DNA of 10,377 nucleotides from Treponema sp. (GCA_031255615.1 JAIRSD010000066.1:1-10377); one strand, 5' to 3'; positions 1 through 8,900 are shown, counted from the first letter of the stretch. Notes: generated by a model from the sequence alone, not told the origin. Program-made: numbers and translations.

Positions 1-401
1 AAGGTGCGGGTGTCCGTTAGTTCCCCGCCGCAGTCGGGGCATTTTTTCGCCGCCAGGTTTTCCGCCGGGATCTGGTCCGCCCGGAACCGGGTCTTGCACT
101 TCTTGCAGTCCACCAGGGGGTCGGTAAAGTTTTCCACGTGACCCGAGGCCTCCCAGGTGCGGGGGTGCATCAGGATAGCGGCGTCCAGGCCCACGATGTC
201 GTCGTGAAGCTGGGTCATCTCCTTCCACCAGGCCCGGGCAATCCGGTTTTTCAGCTCGATCCCCAGGGGGCCGTAATCCCAGGCGCCGTTCTGGCCGCCG
301 TAAATTTCGGAGGATTGAAACACAAAGCCCCGCCGCTTAGCCAGGGAACTGATCTTTTCCATGGTGGCAGGGCCGGGATACTCGTTTTCCATATCGGACA
401 T
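1..401 (-). CDS. glyQS: Glycyl-tRNA synthetase, alpha2 (eukaryote/archaeal-type), N-terminal part
   Basis: This is the first 133 codons of a class II aminoacyl-tRNA synthetase that charges tRNA-Gly in the cytoplasm; the rest lies beyond the left edge. The reading frame is open from ATG at 401-399. Residues 25-54 carry the typical start of the single-chain dimeric GlyRS ([12 protein letters not shown], then [10 protein letters not shown]), and residues 87-93 read GHVENFT. Two CxxC pairs (C99/C102 and C121/C124) form a likely zinc site seen in many bacterial members of this type. The start is supported by GGAG (complement of 409-412), seven bases upstream of the ATG. An internal Met at residue 4 is a less likely start. 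It has its own promoter and is separated by 212 bp from the upstream ABC genes on the same strand. The family call is firm; only the C-terminal catalytic and anticodon-binding parts are unseen. Confidence 0.95.
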   Translation of the reverse strand, partial: MSDMENEYPGPATMEKISSLAKRRGFVFQSSEIYGGQNGAWDYGPLGIELKNRIARAWWKEMTQLHDDIVGLDAAILMHPRTWEASGHVENFTDPLVDCKKCKTRFRADQIPAENLAAKKCPDCGGELTDTRT

Positions 402-436
402 GGGGGCACTCCATTGTTAATGATTCGGGTGATCGT

Positions 437-445
437 ATTATAACA
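437..445 (-). promoter_or_regulatory. Extended -10 promoter of glyQS
   Basis: Read on the minus strand the sequence is TGTTATAAT, a perfect sigma-70 extended -10 (TG-n-TATAAT; TATAAT is the complement of 437-442). No good -35 hexamer is visible 16-18 bases upstream, which is normal for extended -10 promoters. Transcription would begin near 430, giving a leader of about 30 nt with the GGAG ribosome binding site inside it. The leader is too short for a T-box. Confidence 0.6.
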
Positions 446-492
446 TTCCCGTTACAAAACCATGGTACCGGAAAACCGCTTTCATGGCGAGG

Positions 493-580
493 GCCGCGCC
501 GGTATGGGGACGGGGAATTGGAACAAAGCCTGGGTTTTCGCGGCTGCGCCGAAAAATGCGCCCAACAAGCATTCGATGCC
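493..580 (+). repeat. Degenerate copy of the modular hairpin element (copy 1)
   Basis: This sits in the gap between the ABC operon end and the glyQS promoter, antisense to both. The right part has the family signature: a hairpin TTTTCG (535-540) with CGAAAA (550-555), then ATGCGCCC (556-563). A tail follows, AACAAGCATTCGATGCC, which matches copies 2 and 4 (ATGCGCCCAA, about eight variable bases, TCGAT). The bases before the hairpin (AAAGCCTGGG) look like a worn form of the block GATAGCCCGGT. The first hairpin and the block GCGCAAGGGATAGAAGCGG are not recognisable, though CCGCGCC at 494-500 may be a remnant. Boundaries are approximate. No ORF in this gap looks real. Confidence 0.4.
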
Positions 581-613
581 CGGCGATTTTCTAATATGGA
601 GAATTGCCGGCGC

Positions 614-2494
614 TTATCCGAACTGCGATCGGTAGAGCTCCGCGTAGATACCGTCTTTTTCCAGCAAGTCGCTGTGGGCGCCCTGTTCCACCAGTCTGCC
701 TTCCCGCATGACGAGGATGAGGTCGGCGTTTTGGATTGTGGAAAGCCGGTGGGCGATGACGAAGCAGGTCTTGTCTTTCATAAGGCGGCGCATGGCTTCC
801 TGGATGCGAATTTCCGTTCGGGTGTCAACGTTGCTGGTGGCTTCGTCCAGGATGAGCATCCGCACATCCAACAGCATGGCCCGGGCGATGGTGAGGAGCT
901 GTTTTTGTCCCTGGGAAATGTTTATGCCGTCCTCGTTTAGCACGGTGTCGTAGCCCTGGGGGAGCTGCATGATGAAGCTGTGGGCCTGGGCGGCCCTGGC
1001 GGCATTCACCACGTCTTCCATGAGGCCGGGCGCGTGAGGGCTCTTGTAGTCCCCCTCCGCAGATCCATCTTCTTCGCCGGGGCGGCGGTAGCCGTAAGCG
1101 ATGTTCTCGTAAACCGTGCCGTTGAAAAGCCAGCTTTCCTGAAGCACCATGGCAAAAGCCAGGCGCAGGCTTCGGCGGGTTACTCCGGCGATACTCGCGC
1201 CGTCGATGGTAATAGACCCGCTTTGGGGATCGTAGAAACGCATGAGCAGGTTGATGATGGTGGTTTTTCCCGCCCCGGTGTGTCCGACGATGGCGATTAA
1301 CGCTCCCCGTCTGGCAGAGAGGTTTAGGTTTTGCAGTACGGGCTTGTCGGACAGGTAGCCGAAATTGACGCGGCTGAATTCCACATCCCCCTTTACCGCA
1401 CCCAATTCGCCGGCCCCTTCTCTGTCGGCGGGTTCCGGGCTTTGATCCAGGAGTTCAAATATCCGGTCCGCGGCGGCGGCGGCGGATTGAATTTCCGACA
1501 GAATGTTAGCCGCCTCATTGATGGGGCCGGAAAATTTACGGGAATAAAGGACGAAGGAGCTCATGTTCCCCAGGGTAATCCGCCCCGCCAGGTACAGGAT
1601 GGCCCCAAAGATCGAGATCATTGTGAGGGATAAATTATTGATAAAATTGACACTGGGCCCCAAGCTTGATGAATTATAATCCGCGTCGTAATAGGCACCG
1701 CAGGCGGAATCGTTGACCCGGTCGAAGCGGTCCAGAATCACCTCCTCCCGGTGGTAGGCCTTGATGGTTTTTTGGCCGGATACGATTTCTTCCACAAAGC
1801 CGTTCAAGGCCCCCAGGGCGGCGGAACGGAGGCGGAAGAATCCGTGGATCCTCCCCGCCTGGGATTTGATGAACAGCGCGGCCAGGGGGACGGTAACAAG
1901 GAACACCAGACCCAGAAGGGGGGAAATGGAAAGCATCATTCCCAGGGACCCTGATACGGTAACGATGGTGGTACAGATTTGAAGCAGATCGTTGGCGAGG
2001 CTGGTGTTTACCGTGTCTATATCGTAGGAGATGTGGCTGATGATATCTCCGGTTTGGTGGGTGTCAAAAAAACTAACCGGCAGGACCATAAGTTTATCGA
2101 ATATATCGCTCCGCATCTGCCGGGCGCTGCGCTGGCTTAGGGTGATCATCTGCACCGAGAGGAAGTAGTTCAACACCGAACAGATGATGTAGAACAGGGC
2201 CATCCAGGCGCAGTTGCGGAACATCTCCTCAAAGTTGACCTTCCCCGCCGCGGGTCCGATGGCATCAATGGCGCGGCCGGAGAGCAGGGGGCCCAGAAGG
2301 GCCAGACAGTTGCTGAGGACCGTGAGGAGAATAACCGCCACGATAAGGGCCCGGTAATTTGCCAGATAATGCCAGAGCCGCCGCACGGTTTTGAGGACCC
2401 TTACCCTGGGCCGCCTGCCTCCGGGGTTCAGCGGGCCGCCCGGGGCCTTGCTGCCGGCCCCTCCGCCAGGGATCCCCGGCATCCGGTCAGACAC
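614..2494 (-). CDS. ABC exporter half-transporter, catalytic subunit of a heterodimer
   Basis: This is a 626-residue inner-membrane ABC exporter subunit with a transmembrane domain (about residues 45-325, six predicted helices) fused to an ATPase domain (about 370-626). Walker A is GHTGAGKTT (404-412), the Q-loop Gln is 452, Walker B is MLILDE with catalytic Glu551, and the H-loop His is 582. The signature is ISQGQ (526-530) rather than LSGGQ. That is the state expected of the active-Walker partner in asymmetric exporters of the TM287/288, BmrCD and LmrCD type. An insert of about 15 residues follows AYGY (467-490), and the first 30 residues are Gly/Pro-rich and probably disordered. The start is GTG at 2494, overlapping the upstream gene by 8 bp. 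A GGGGG run upstream (complement of 2501-2505) suits GTG better than the ATG at 2482. Substrate is unknown: multidrug, lipid or peptide export is possible. Confidence 0.93.
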   Translation of the reverse strand: MSDRMPGIPGGGAGSKAPGGPLNPGGRRPRVRVLKTVRRLWHYLANYRALIVAVILLTVLSNCLALLGPLLSGRAIDAIGPAAGKVNFEEMFRNCAWMALFYIICSVLNYFLSVQMITLSQRSARQMRSDIFDKLMVLPVSFFDTHQTGDIISHISYDIDTVNTSLANDLLQICTTIVTVSGSLGMMLSISPLLGLVFLVTVPLAALFIKSQAGRIHGFFRLRSAALGALNGFVEEIVSGQKTIKAYHREEVILDRFDRVNDSACGAYYDADYNSSSLGPSVNFINNLSLTMISIFGAILYLAGRITLGNMSSFVLYSRKFSGPINEAANILSEIQSAAAAADRIFELLDQSPEPADREGAGELGAVKGDVEFSRVNFGYLSDKPVLQNLNLSARRGALIAIVGHTGAGKTTIINLLMRFYDPQSGSITIDGASIAGVTRRSLRLAFAMVLQESWLFNGTVYENIAYGYRRPGEEDGSAEGDYKSPHAPGLMEDVVNAARAAQAHSFIMQLPQGYDTVLNEDGINISQGQKQLLTIARAMLLDVRMLILDEATSNVDTRTEIRIQEAMRRLMKDKTCFVIAHRLSTIQNADLILVMREGRLVEQGAHSDLLEKDGIYAELYRSQFG

Positions 2495-4328
2495 CGGTTA
2501 CCCCCATCTGGGATTCGCTAATCTCCCGGTACAGGGGGCAGGATGCCAGGAGTTCCCGGTGAGTCCCGTAGCCGGAAACGCGGCCCTGCTCGAGGACCAT
2601 GATATGATCTGCCTGCATCACGGAGCTTATACGCTGGGCCACGATGATGGTGGTCGTATCGCTGAAATGTTTCCGCAGGGCCCGGCGGAGTTCCGCATCG
2701 GTACGGTAATCCAGGGCGCTGGAAGAATCGTCCAGAAGAAGAATTTCCGGCCTCTTTGCCAGGGCCCGGCTGATCAGGAGCCGCTGCCGCTGGCCGCCGG
2801 AAAGGTTGGTTCCCCGGGAGCTAAGGTTGTGATCCAGCCCCCCCGCGGTTCCGCCAAGGTCCTTTACGAATTCTTCCGCCTGGGCGAAACGCAGGGCCCG
2901 GTATAACTCCTCCTCCGAAAGATCCCGGCCAAAACTGATGTTCTCCCGGATGGTATCGGCGAAGAGCACGTCCTTCTGCATGGCGATTCCGAACATGGCA
3001 TAGAGTTCTTTGGGAGGGATGCCCCGGATGTCATCGCCGTTGATACGAATCCTGCCGCCCCCCACGTCATAAAAACGGAGGAGGAGTTGGAGGATCGTCG
3101 ATTTACCGCAACCGGTTTCCCCCAGAATGCCCAGGGTTTCTCCCCGTTTTAAGCCGAGGCTGATCCCCTCCAGCAGATTCCGCCCTTCCGGATTGACGGT
3201 ATAGGAAAAACTTACCCCTTCAAAACGTATGTGATACCCGTTGTCGATGTGATCCCTTTCGGCAAGTGCGAGATCCTCCGGCAAAGCCAGAATCTCCCCA
3301 ATCCGGTCCCCGCTGGCCCTGCCCCGAGAGTACATGACAAACATCCGGGTAATTGACAGCGTGGCGTTAAGAATTATCGTGAAATAGGTAAGGAAGGCCA
3401 GGATTATCCCCGCCTGGCTTTGCCCGGCGTTAACCCGGTAGGCTCCCATGATGATCACCGCCACCAGCCCCAGGTTGAGGAACAGGAACATCGCGGGGTT
3501 GGTAATGCCCATGACGATGTTGGCCTTCCACTCGCGGTTGGTTATTTCCTGGTTGGCTTCCGCGAAACGCCGTTTCTCATAGTCGCCCTTGGACAGGGCC
3601 TTGATGATCCGGATGCCGGCGCTGTTTTCCCGGACTATCCGTACCATGGCGTCCACCGCGCCCTGGAGGCTGGTATAGAGGGGAATCCCCGTGCGGGAAA
3701 CCAAGTACACGACCAGCAGAGTAAAGGGAAGGATCCCGACCATCACCAGAGTCAGCACGGGATCCAGGCTGAGGGTCATTAAGATGCCCCCAAGGAGCAG
3801 GATGGGGGCCCGGATTCCCACCCGCTGCATACCGGAAAGCATGCGGTGGATATTGTAGGTGTCCGAAGAAAGCCGGGCGATAAGGGAGGGAATGGTTGCC
3901 CGGTCAATCTGGGCGCAGCTAAGGTAGGATATTTTGGAAAAGAGGTCGTGCCGGATCGTCTTGGTAATATCCCTGGCTACCGCGGCGCTCATACGGTTGG
4001 CCATGACGTTGAAGGTTACCGCCATGAGGGAGCAGAAAGCCATGATAAGCCCCCAGCGGAGGATCAGGGGGATCTGTCTTTGGGGGACTACCTTGTCGAT
4101 CATATAAGCCAGGATCCAGGGAAGAAAGAGATCCGCCACGGTTCCCAGAAATTTAATGGTAACCCCCAGACTCATGCGGGACAGGTTGGGCCTGACGTAA
4201 CGGTAGATGATATGCGGCTTTTTATTCTTCCCCACCGTTCCGGGCCGTCCTGGCGCGGCCCCCTTCCGCCGGCTGGATTGGGAAGTTGAACTTACCGTAG
4301 CGTCTTCTACGGTTTGTACGCTGCTCAT
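2487..4328 (-). CDS. ABC exporter half-transporter with degenerate ATPase site, partner of the next gene
   Basis: This 613-residue protein has a six-helix transmembrane domain (about 50-330) and an ATPase domain (about 367-613). Walker A is GETGCGKST (403-411), the Q-loop Gln is 451 and the signature is a normal LSGGQ (509-513). Two catalytic positions are changed: Walker B reads ILLLDD (529-534), with Asp534 in place of Glu, and the H-loop reads IVAQRIS, with Gln565 in place of His. This is the known pattern of the non-hydrolysing half of heterodimeric exporters such as TM287/288. Its LSGGQ would complete the active site of the downstream partner. Residues 1-38 are a basic Ser/Gly/Lys-rich tail. 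The ATG at 4328-4326 has no clear Shine-Dalgarno, and a TATACT box lies only 12 bases upstream, so the message may be nearly leaderless. The overlap with the next gene implies translational coupling and matched amounts. Confidence 0.93.
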   Translation of the reverse strand: MSSVQTVEDATVSSTSQSSRRKGAAPGRPGTVGKNKKPHIIYRYVRPNLSRMSLGVTIKFLGTVADLFLPWILAYMIDKVVPQRQIPLILRWGLIMAFCSLMAVTFNVMANRMSAAVARDITKTIRHDLFSKISYLSCAQIDRATIPSLIARLSSDTYNIHRMLSGMQRVGIRAPILLLGGILMTLSLDPVLTLVMVGILPFTLLVVYLVSRTGIPLYTSLQGAVDAMVRIVRENSAGIRIIKALSKGDYEKRRFAEANQEITNREWKANIVMGITNPAMFLFLNLGLVAVIIMGAYRVNAGQSQAGIILAFLTYFTIILNATLSITRMFVMYSRGRASGDRIGEILALPEDLALAERDHIDNGYHIRFEGVSFSYTVNPEGRNLLEGISLGLKRGETLGILGETGCGKSTILQLLLRFYDVGGGRIRINGDDIRGIPPKELYAMFGIAMQKDVLFADTIRENISFGRDLSEEELYRALRFAQAEEFVKDLGGTAGGLDHNLSSRGTNLSGGQRQRLLISRALAKRPEILLLDDSSSALDYRTDAELRRALRKHFSDTTTIIVAQRISSVMQADHIMVLEQGRVSGYGTHRELLASCPLYREISESQMGVTGV

Positions 4329-4339
4329 GGTGGAACTTT

Positions 4340-4345
4340 AGTATA
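4340..4345 (-). promoter_or_regulatory. Possible -10 box of the ABC exporter operon
   Basis: The minus strand reads TATACT, five of six matches to the sigma-70 -10 box. There is no convincing -35 16-18 bases upstream and no extended TGn. The start point would fall around 4333, only about five bases before the ATG, so either the message is almost leaderless or the real promoter lies elsewhere in the 4329-4695 gap. Confidence 0.25.
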
Positions 4346-4373
4346 GCGCATTGGGGTTTTCTGGTATATGCGT

Positions 4374-4437
4374 GCGGCGGCGGGACGGCATGCCGCGGCA
4401 TGAAGGCGAAGTGCCGCCGCTCTCCGCCGCGCTTCGC
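4374..4437. repeat. GC-rich palindromic stretch left of element copy 2
   Basis: The left part of the 367-bp gap between the methyltransferase and the ABC genes holds no believable gene. It is made of overlapping inverted repeats: GCGGCGG (4374-4380) with CCGCCGC (4414-4420), CGGCATGCCG (4387-4396), and GCGAAG (4406-4411) with CTTCGC (4432-4437). It may be an outer part of the neighbouring hairpin element or a decayed copy of it. I cannot match it block by block to the other copies. Confidence 0.4.
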
Positions 4438-4468
4438 AGGGGGGGGCGTGGAACAGCGGGGGGATTGG

Positions 4469-4694
4469 GCGAAGGCGGGCCGGCAGGGAGGCCGGCCAGG
4501 GGGGCTGCCTTCGCGGGTTATGCATGGGGCGGAACGCGCCGCCGGGGAAGCCCGCGAAACGGCAGGGACGCCGTTTCGCGGGCCGCGCAAGGGATAGAAG
4601 CGGAACAAAAACCCGCAGGGTTTTTGTTAGAGCGGATAGCCCGGTCCCCGCCGCAGGCGGGGATGCGCCCAAGAGACACTCGATGCCTGCGCGG
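4469..4694 (+). ncRNA. Modular hairpin element, best-preserved copy (copy 2); possible structured RNA resembling Flavo-1
   Basis: In order the element holds: an outer stem GCGAAGGC (4469-4476) / GCCTTCGC (4507-4514) enclosing an inner hairpin GGCCGGC (4478-4484) / GCCGGCC (4491-4497); a 14-bp stem 4550-4563 / 4570-4583 with GGGA in its loop; block A GCGCAAGGGATAGAAGCGG (4585-4603); an 11-bp stem 4604-4614 / 4618-4628; block B AGCGGATAGCCCGGTC (4631-4646); a 7-bp stem 4646-4652 / 4656-4662; block C GATGCGCCC (4662-4670); and the tail AAGAGACACTCGATGCC. Blocks A, B and C occur base for base in copy 3 with different stems between them. The tail runs to within a few bases of the methyltransferase stop codon and is antisense to the flanking genes. 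The Flavo-1 comparison is from memory of that class being found in Bacteroidetes and spirochaetes and is unverified. A transcribed RNA, a DNA-level signal or a non-autonomous mobile repeat all remain possible. Confidence 0.6.
4604..4628. terminator. Hairpin that could also act as a bidirectional terminator
   Basis: An 11-bp perfect stem (AACAAAAACCC / GGGTTTTTGTT, loop GCA) ends in a T-run on either strand. It lies about 68-92 bases after the methyltransferase stop, so it might end the nrdJ-methyltransferase transcript. The GC core is only three pairs, and the equivalent hairpin of copy 3 lacks a T-run, so termination is not the conserved role of this position. Confidence 0.3.
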
Positions 4695-4695
4695 T

Positions 4696-5979
4696 CTAAG
4701 CGGAACAGGGCCGTCCGATCCGCAGCACATAAACGACCGCCTTCCGCCCGGAAAGCAGGATGGGCATGGTCCGGGTGGTCGTGAAGCCGTGCCGCGCCGC
4801 CGCCGTTGTCAGCTCCTCCCCCCGTCCGCAGAGGATGACCGCCCGGCCGCCGGGTTTTAGGAGGGCGGCAAAGACTTTGAGGCTTTGGTCGTAGAGTTCT
4901 CCGATGGGGAGGTTCCGGTAATGGCCCCAGGGCGGATCGGTGATGACGCTGTCCAGGCTTGCCGGGGGAATCAGGCGGGGCAGGTCCCGTACATCGAGGC
5001 AGCTAAAGCGGCAGCCGCGCCGCGGGGTTCCCTTGAATTTGGCGGCCCCGATTTTCAGGACCCCGGGATCGCTGTCCGAGGCGAAGAATTCCGCCGGGGG
5101 GAAGTGGCGAAGCCGCGCCGCGGGGATGGAACCGTAGCCGCAGAAGGGATCGGCGACTCTTTCGCCGGGACGGGGGTCGGAGAGTTTACAGAGGGTCCAG
5201 GCCAGGGGCGGGGGCAGTTCCCCCGGATGAAGCAGTTTGTCCCAGGGTCGGCGGCGGGTGAGGCGCCGCATAAAGAAGGCCCCTTCCCGCCGCTGGAGGA
5301 ACCAGAATTCCATATCGGGGCTGCTGCGGTTTACCCGGAGCCCCGAAAGGGAGGCAATGAAACGTTCCGCCTCCCCGCGCAGATCCTCGCTTACCGCGGC
5401 GGGGGTGTTTTCCAGGGAAAAGATCAGCCGGAAGCTCCGGGCGGAACCCCCGCTTAAGGCCCCGGCGGGATTCGCGGGACTCTTTTTCTCCGGGTTCCGG
5501 CGGATTATCCGGCGGACAAAATGTTCCAGGTTTTCCCGGGACGGACCGCCGGTTCCCGCAGCGGCGGCTACGTCGATAACTCTGAACAGGTTGTTAAAAC
5601 AAAAAAAGTTAAGCCGGTCGTAGGAGAGGGATGTTTCAAAGACCGCCGCGCCGGACAGGAGCAGGGGAATGGCCGTATCGGGAGATCGCTCCCTGAGGAT
5701 CTCCGCGATGCAGTCTTCAAGGCCGGGGGCGAAGGAACCGTAGTATTGATAGGCCGCCGGGGCCGCCGGGCTTGGCAGAGCTGCGGAGGCTGGCGAGGTT
5801 GCCCGGCTTGGCGGGGCTGCGGAGCTTGGGCGCGGCGGCCGGTCTTCCCGCCCCGTCTTTTTCGCCTGCCCTTCCGTCCTGCGCTGTTCCGTCTTGTACC
5901 GCGCCGTTCCGCGCCGCGCTGCGCCGCCGCCCAGGGATTTTTTCAACTGCAGCCCGTTGTCGCGCCGCAGGTATCGCAT
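4696..5979 (-). CDS. THUMP/UPF0020-type RNA methyltransferase (probable guanine-N2 class)
   Basis: This 427-residue cytoplasmic protein probably transfers a methyl group from S-adenosylmethionine to tRNA or rRNA. Residues 78-245 look like the divergent THUMP-containing RNA-binding part, followed by a linker typical of the family ([13 protein letters not shown], 251-263). The Rossmann methyltransferase domain has motif [13 protein letters not shown] (275-286), an acidic SAM-ribose region (ASDSDP, 300-305) and motif IV TDPPWG (347-352). DPPW is the N/DPPF/Y/W motif of enzymes that methylate exocyclic amino groups, as in Trm14, Trm11 and RlmL. Residues 1-77 are basic and then Ala/Pro/Ser-rich, with no family similarity that I recognise. 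The ATG at 5979 is the only reasonable start before the conserved part, but its ribosome binding site is weak (GGA about 11 bases upstream). It overlaps the 3' end of nrdJ by 37 bp in another frame, so coupled translation is likely. The exact target cannot be told. Confidence 0.8.
   Translation of the reverse strand: MRYLRRDNGLQLKKSLGGGAARRGTARYKTEQRRTEGQAKKTGREDRPPRPSSAAPPSRATSPASAALPSPAAPAAYQYYGSFAPGLEDCIAEILRERSPDTAIPLLLSGAAVFETSLSYDRLNFFCFNNLFRVIDVAAAAGTGGPSRENLEHFVRRIIRRNPEKKSPANPAGALSGGSARSFRLIFSLENTPAAVSEDLRGEAERFIASLSGLRVNRSSPDMEFWFLQRREGAFFMRRLTRRRPWDKLLHPGELPPPLAWTLCKLSDPRPGERVADPFCGYGSIPAARLRHFPPAEFFASDSDPGVLKIGAAKFKGTPRRGCRFSCLDVRDLPRLIPPASLDSVITDPPWGHYRNLPIGELYDQSLKVFAALLKPGGRAVILCGRGEELTTAAARHGFTTTRTMPILLSGRKAVVYVLRIGRPCSA
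5769..5822. repeat. Imperfect direct repeat inside the Ala/Pro-rich N-terminus of the methyltransferase
   Basis: The pattern GGCTTGGC-n-G-n-GCTGCGGA occurs at 5769-5787 and again at 5804-5822, 35 bp apart. It codes for similar low-complexity stretches (SAALPSPA and SSAAPPSRA). The 35-bp period is not a multiple of three, so the two copies are read in different frames, which suggests recent local duplication followed by frame accommodation. Confidence 0.45.
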
Positions 5980-8900
5980 TTCATACAGGTCCCGGAACGG
6001 ACCAGGGTAAAGGATCCGCAGGCCGGGCAGGGGTCTCCCTCATAGCCCTTAATCCGCGCCTGGGCGATTTTGGCGCCCAGATCCCTCTCCTTGTCCACAT
6101 GCTGTTCTCTGCCCGGACTCTGTTCCCCCGAACCGGAGCCGGGAGCTTTCCGATCCGCCGGACTCCGCCGGCCTTTATCCGCCGGCCCTTCCCTGCGGCC
6201 GTGTTCTCCCCCGGTGCCGGTGGTCAGGAGATCCTCGCTTTTGACCTGCCCCAGATCGCTGCGTTTCAGGTAGCTTATCGCCAGGTCCCGGAAGATGTAG
6301 TCGATGACGCTGGTAGCCATTTTCACATAGTCGTGGCCCTGGACCACGCCGTTGGGTTCAAAACGGCTGAAGGTAAAGGCGTCCACATATTCCTCCAGGG
6401 GCACCCCGTATTGGAGGCCCAGGGATACGGCAATGGCAAAGCTGTTGAGGAGGCTGCGGAAGGCGGCCCCTTCCTTGTGCATGTCCAGGAAAATTTCCCC
6501 CAGGCTGCCGTCGTCATATTCCCCGGTGCGGATGTAGATGGAGTGGCCGCCGATCTTCCCCTTTTGGGTATAGCCGGAACGCCGGTTGGGCAGAGGTTTT
6601 CGGGGGGCCCGCTGGCCCCGGGGCGCCGCTTCCTCCATCGCGGGCCGCCCCCCGCGGGCGGCGCCTTCCTCCAGCTCCCGGATGGTATCCGCCAGGGGAT
6701 CCGTGCCGGGGGCCATGGAAGAGAGGGGCTGGGAGAGTTTGGAATTGTCCCGGTACAGGGCCACCGCTTTGAGGGCCGATTGCCAGGACAGGAGGTAGGC
6801 CCCCTTTACGTCCTCGTAGCTCGCCCCGTTAGGCATGTTGATGGTTTTGCTGATGGCCCCGGAAATAAAGGGCTGCACCGCGGCCATCATGCCGATATGG
6901 GCCCGCCAGGGAATGGATCGGCGGCCGTTTTTTCCCGAAGGGGTGGCGGTGTCGAAGACGGCGTAATGCTCCTCCCTGAGCCCCGGCGCCCCTTCCAGCC
7001 CCATGACCCCGCAGGCGTAACGCTCCGCCCGGTCGATTTCGTCCTCCGTAAAACCCAAATGTTTAAGCAGGCTAAAACCCGGCAGGGACCAGACGGCCTC
7101 CGGGATCCCCAGGGTCTTTTCCACGAAGTTTTTCCCGAGGGTCCAGGGGTTAAAGACCCCCTCCAGATTCAGGCTGTTTTTTACCGCATCCTCTACCTTC
7201 TGGATGGCGGTGGGATTAAAACCCTTGGCGGCGAGACTCTCGTGGTCGATGGGATTTTCCTTTTCCCCCCGGCCCCCCGCTTTGGAATCCAGGGTTTTTC
7301 TGCCCGTGGCATAGGCGATAATGCCTTCGACGGATTCCGGCGTGTAACCCAGGGCTTCCAGGGCCGGAGGCACCGACTGGTTGATGATCTTAAAGTAGCC
7401 CCCGCCGGCGAGTTTTTTGAATTTAACCAGGGCGAAGTCCGGTTCTACGCCGGTGGTGTCGCAGTCCATCAACAGGCCGATGGTCCCCGTGGGGGCAATG
7501 GCGCTTACCTGGGCGTTGCGGAAACCGTGGGCCTGCCCCAGTTCCAGCGCCCGGTCCCAGGCGGCCCTGGCGGCCTCCAGCAGAGCGGGGGGGCAGCGCT
7601 TCGCTTCAATGCCCTTCGGGGGGGTATGGACCCCCTCATATTCGGCGGCCGGCGCGTTATACACCGCCCGCCGGTGGTTGCGGATAACCCGGATCATGGC
7701 CTCCGCGTTTTCCCCATACCGGGCAAAGGGCCCCAGGGCCGCGGCAATCCGGGCGGACTGGGCGTAGGATTCCCCGGTAAGAATCGCCGAAAGCGCCCCC
7801 GCCACCGCCCTGGCTTCGGCGGAATCGTAGGCCAGGGCCATGATCATCAGGAGGCTCCCCAGGTTGGCAAAGCCCAAGCCCAGGGTGCGGTACTCGTAGG
7901 AAAGCTCCGCGATCCGTTTTGAGGGAAACTGGGCCATGGCCACGGAGATCTCCAGGATCATCGTCCATATCCTAACGGCGTGGAGGTAGCCCTCAATATC
8001 AAAGCCGCCCCTGTCTTTGTCGTAGAACCGGACCAGGTTGATGGAGGCCAGATTGCAGGCCGTATCGTCCAGAAACATATACTCCGAACAGGGATTGGAG
8101 GCCCGGATCTCCCCCCCCGCCGGACAGGTATGCCAATCGTTGATCGTGGTGTGGTACTGGAGCCCCGGATCCGCGCAGGCCCAGGCCGAACGGGCTATCT
8201 GCTCCCAAAGGTCCCGGGCCTTGACGGTCTTTGTTATCCGCCCGTCCACCCGGCCCCTCAAATTCCAACCGCCGTCCTCGATCACCGCCTTTAGGAATTC
8301 GTCGCTTACCCGCAGGCTGTTGTTGCTGGACTGGCCGGATACCGTGTTGTAGGCTTCGTCATCCCAGGCCGTGGAAAAAACCTGGGGATCCAGATCCCCC
8401 TCTCCCTGTTCCAGCCGGCGGAGCAGTTGGTAAAGGTAGGCCGGGGGAATCTTGTCTCCCAGGGCCTCCCGCAGGGCCAGGGCCAGTTCCCGGTTCTTCT
8501 CCGGGTTGAAGCGGTCCCCCCCGGGCCCCCGGAAATTGGCGAGGGCCCGTTTAATGCTCTCCAGACATGTTTTTATGACGGCGGAACCGGTTACCAGACT
8601 CGCCGTCTTGTGCTCCTCCTGGGCCTTCCAGTTTATGTAGGTTTCAACATCGGGATGATCCGCGTCCAGGGTAACCATCTTGGCCGCCCGCCGGGTGGTC
8701 CCCCCGCTTTTAATCGCCCCCGCCGAACGGTCCCCGATCTTGAGGAATGAGAGGAGCCCCGACGACACCCCGCCGCCGGAAAGCCTTTCGTCCGCCGCCC
8801 GGATTTTGGAAAAATTGGACCCCGTCCCGGAACCATATTTGAACAGCCGGGCCTCCCTGGTGACCAGGTCCATGATGCCCCCCTCGTTCACCAGGTCGTC

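Noticed and set aside
4374..4694. CRISPR array or insertion sequence
   Set aside because: The repeats are palindromic, irregularly spaced and lack unique spacers; no transposase or cas gene is in the window.
4222..4860. Several 65-170-codon frames on both strands across the 4329-4695 gap
   Set aside because: They overlap the palindromic element and the ends of real genes, are Pro/Arg/Gly-rich, and share no frame or motif with one another.
5772..7922. 716-codon open frame on the plus strand
   Set aside because: It lies opposite nrdJ and the methyltransferase, whose motifs are certain. Its protein is Gly/Pro/Arg-rich without recognisable domains: a typical antisense shadow in GC-rich DNA.
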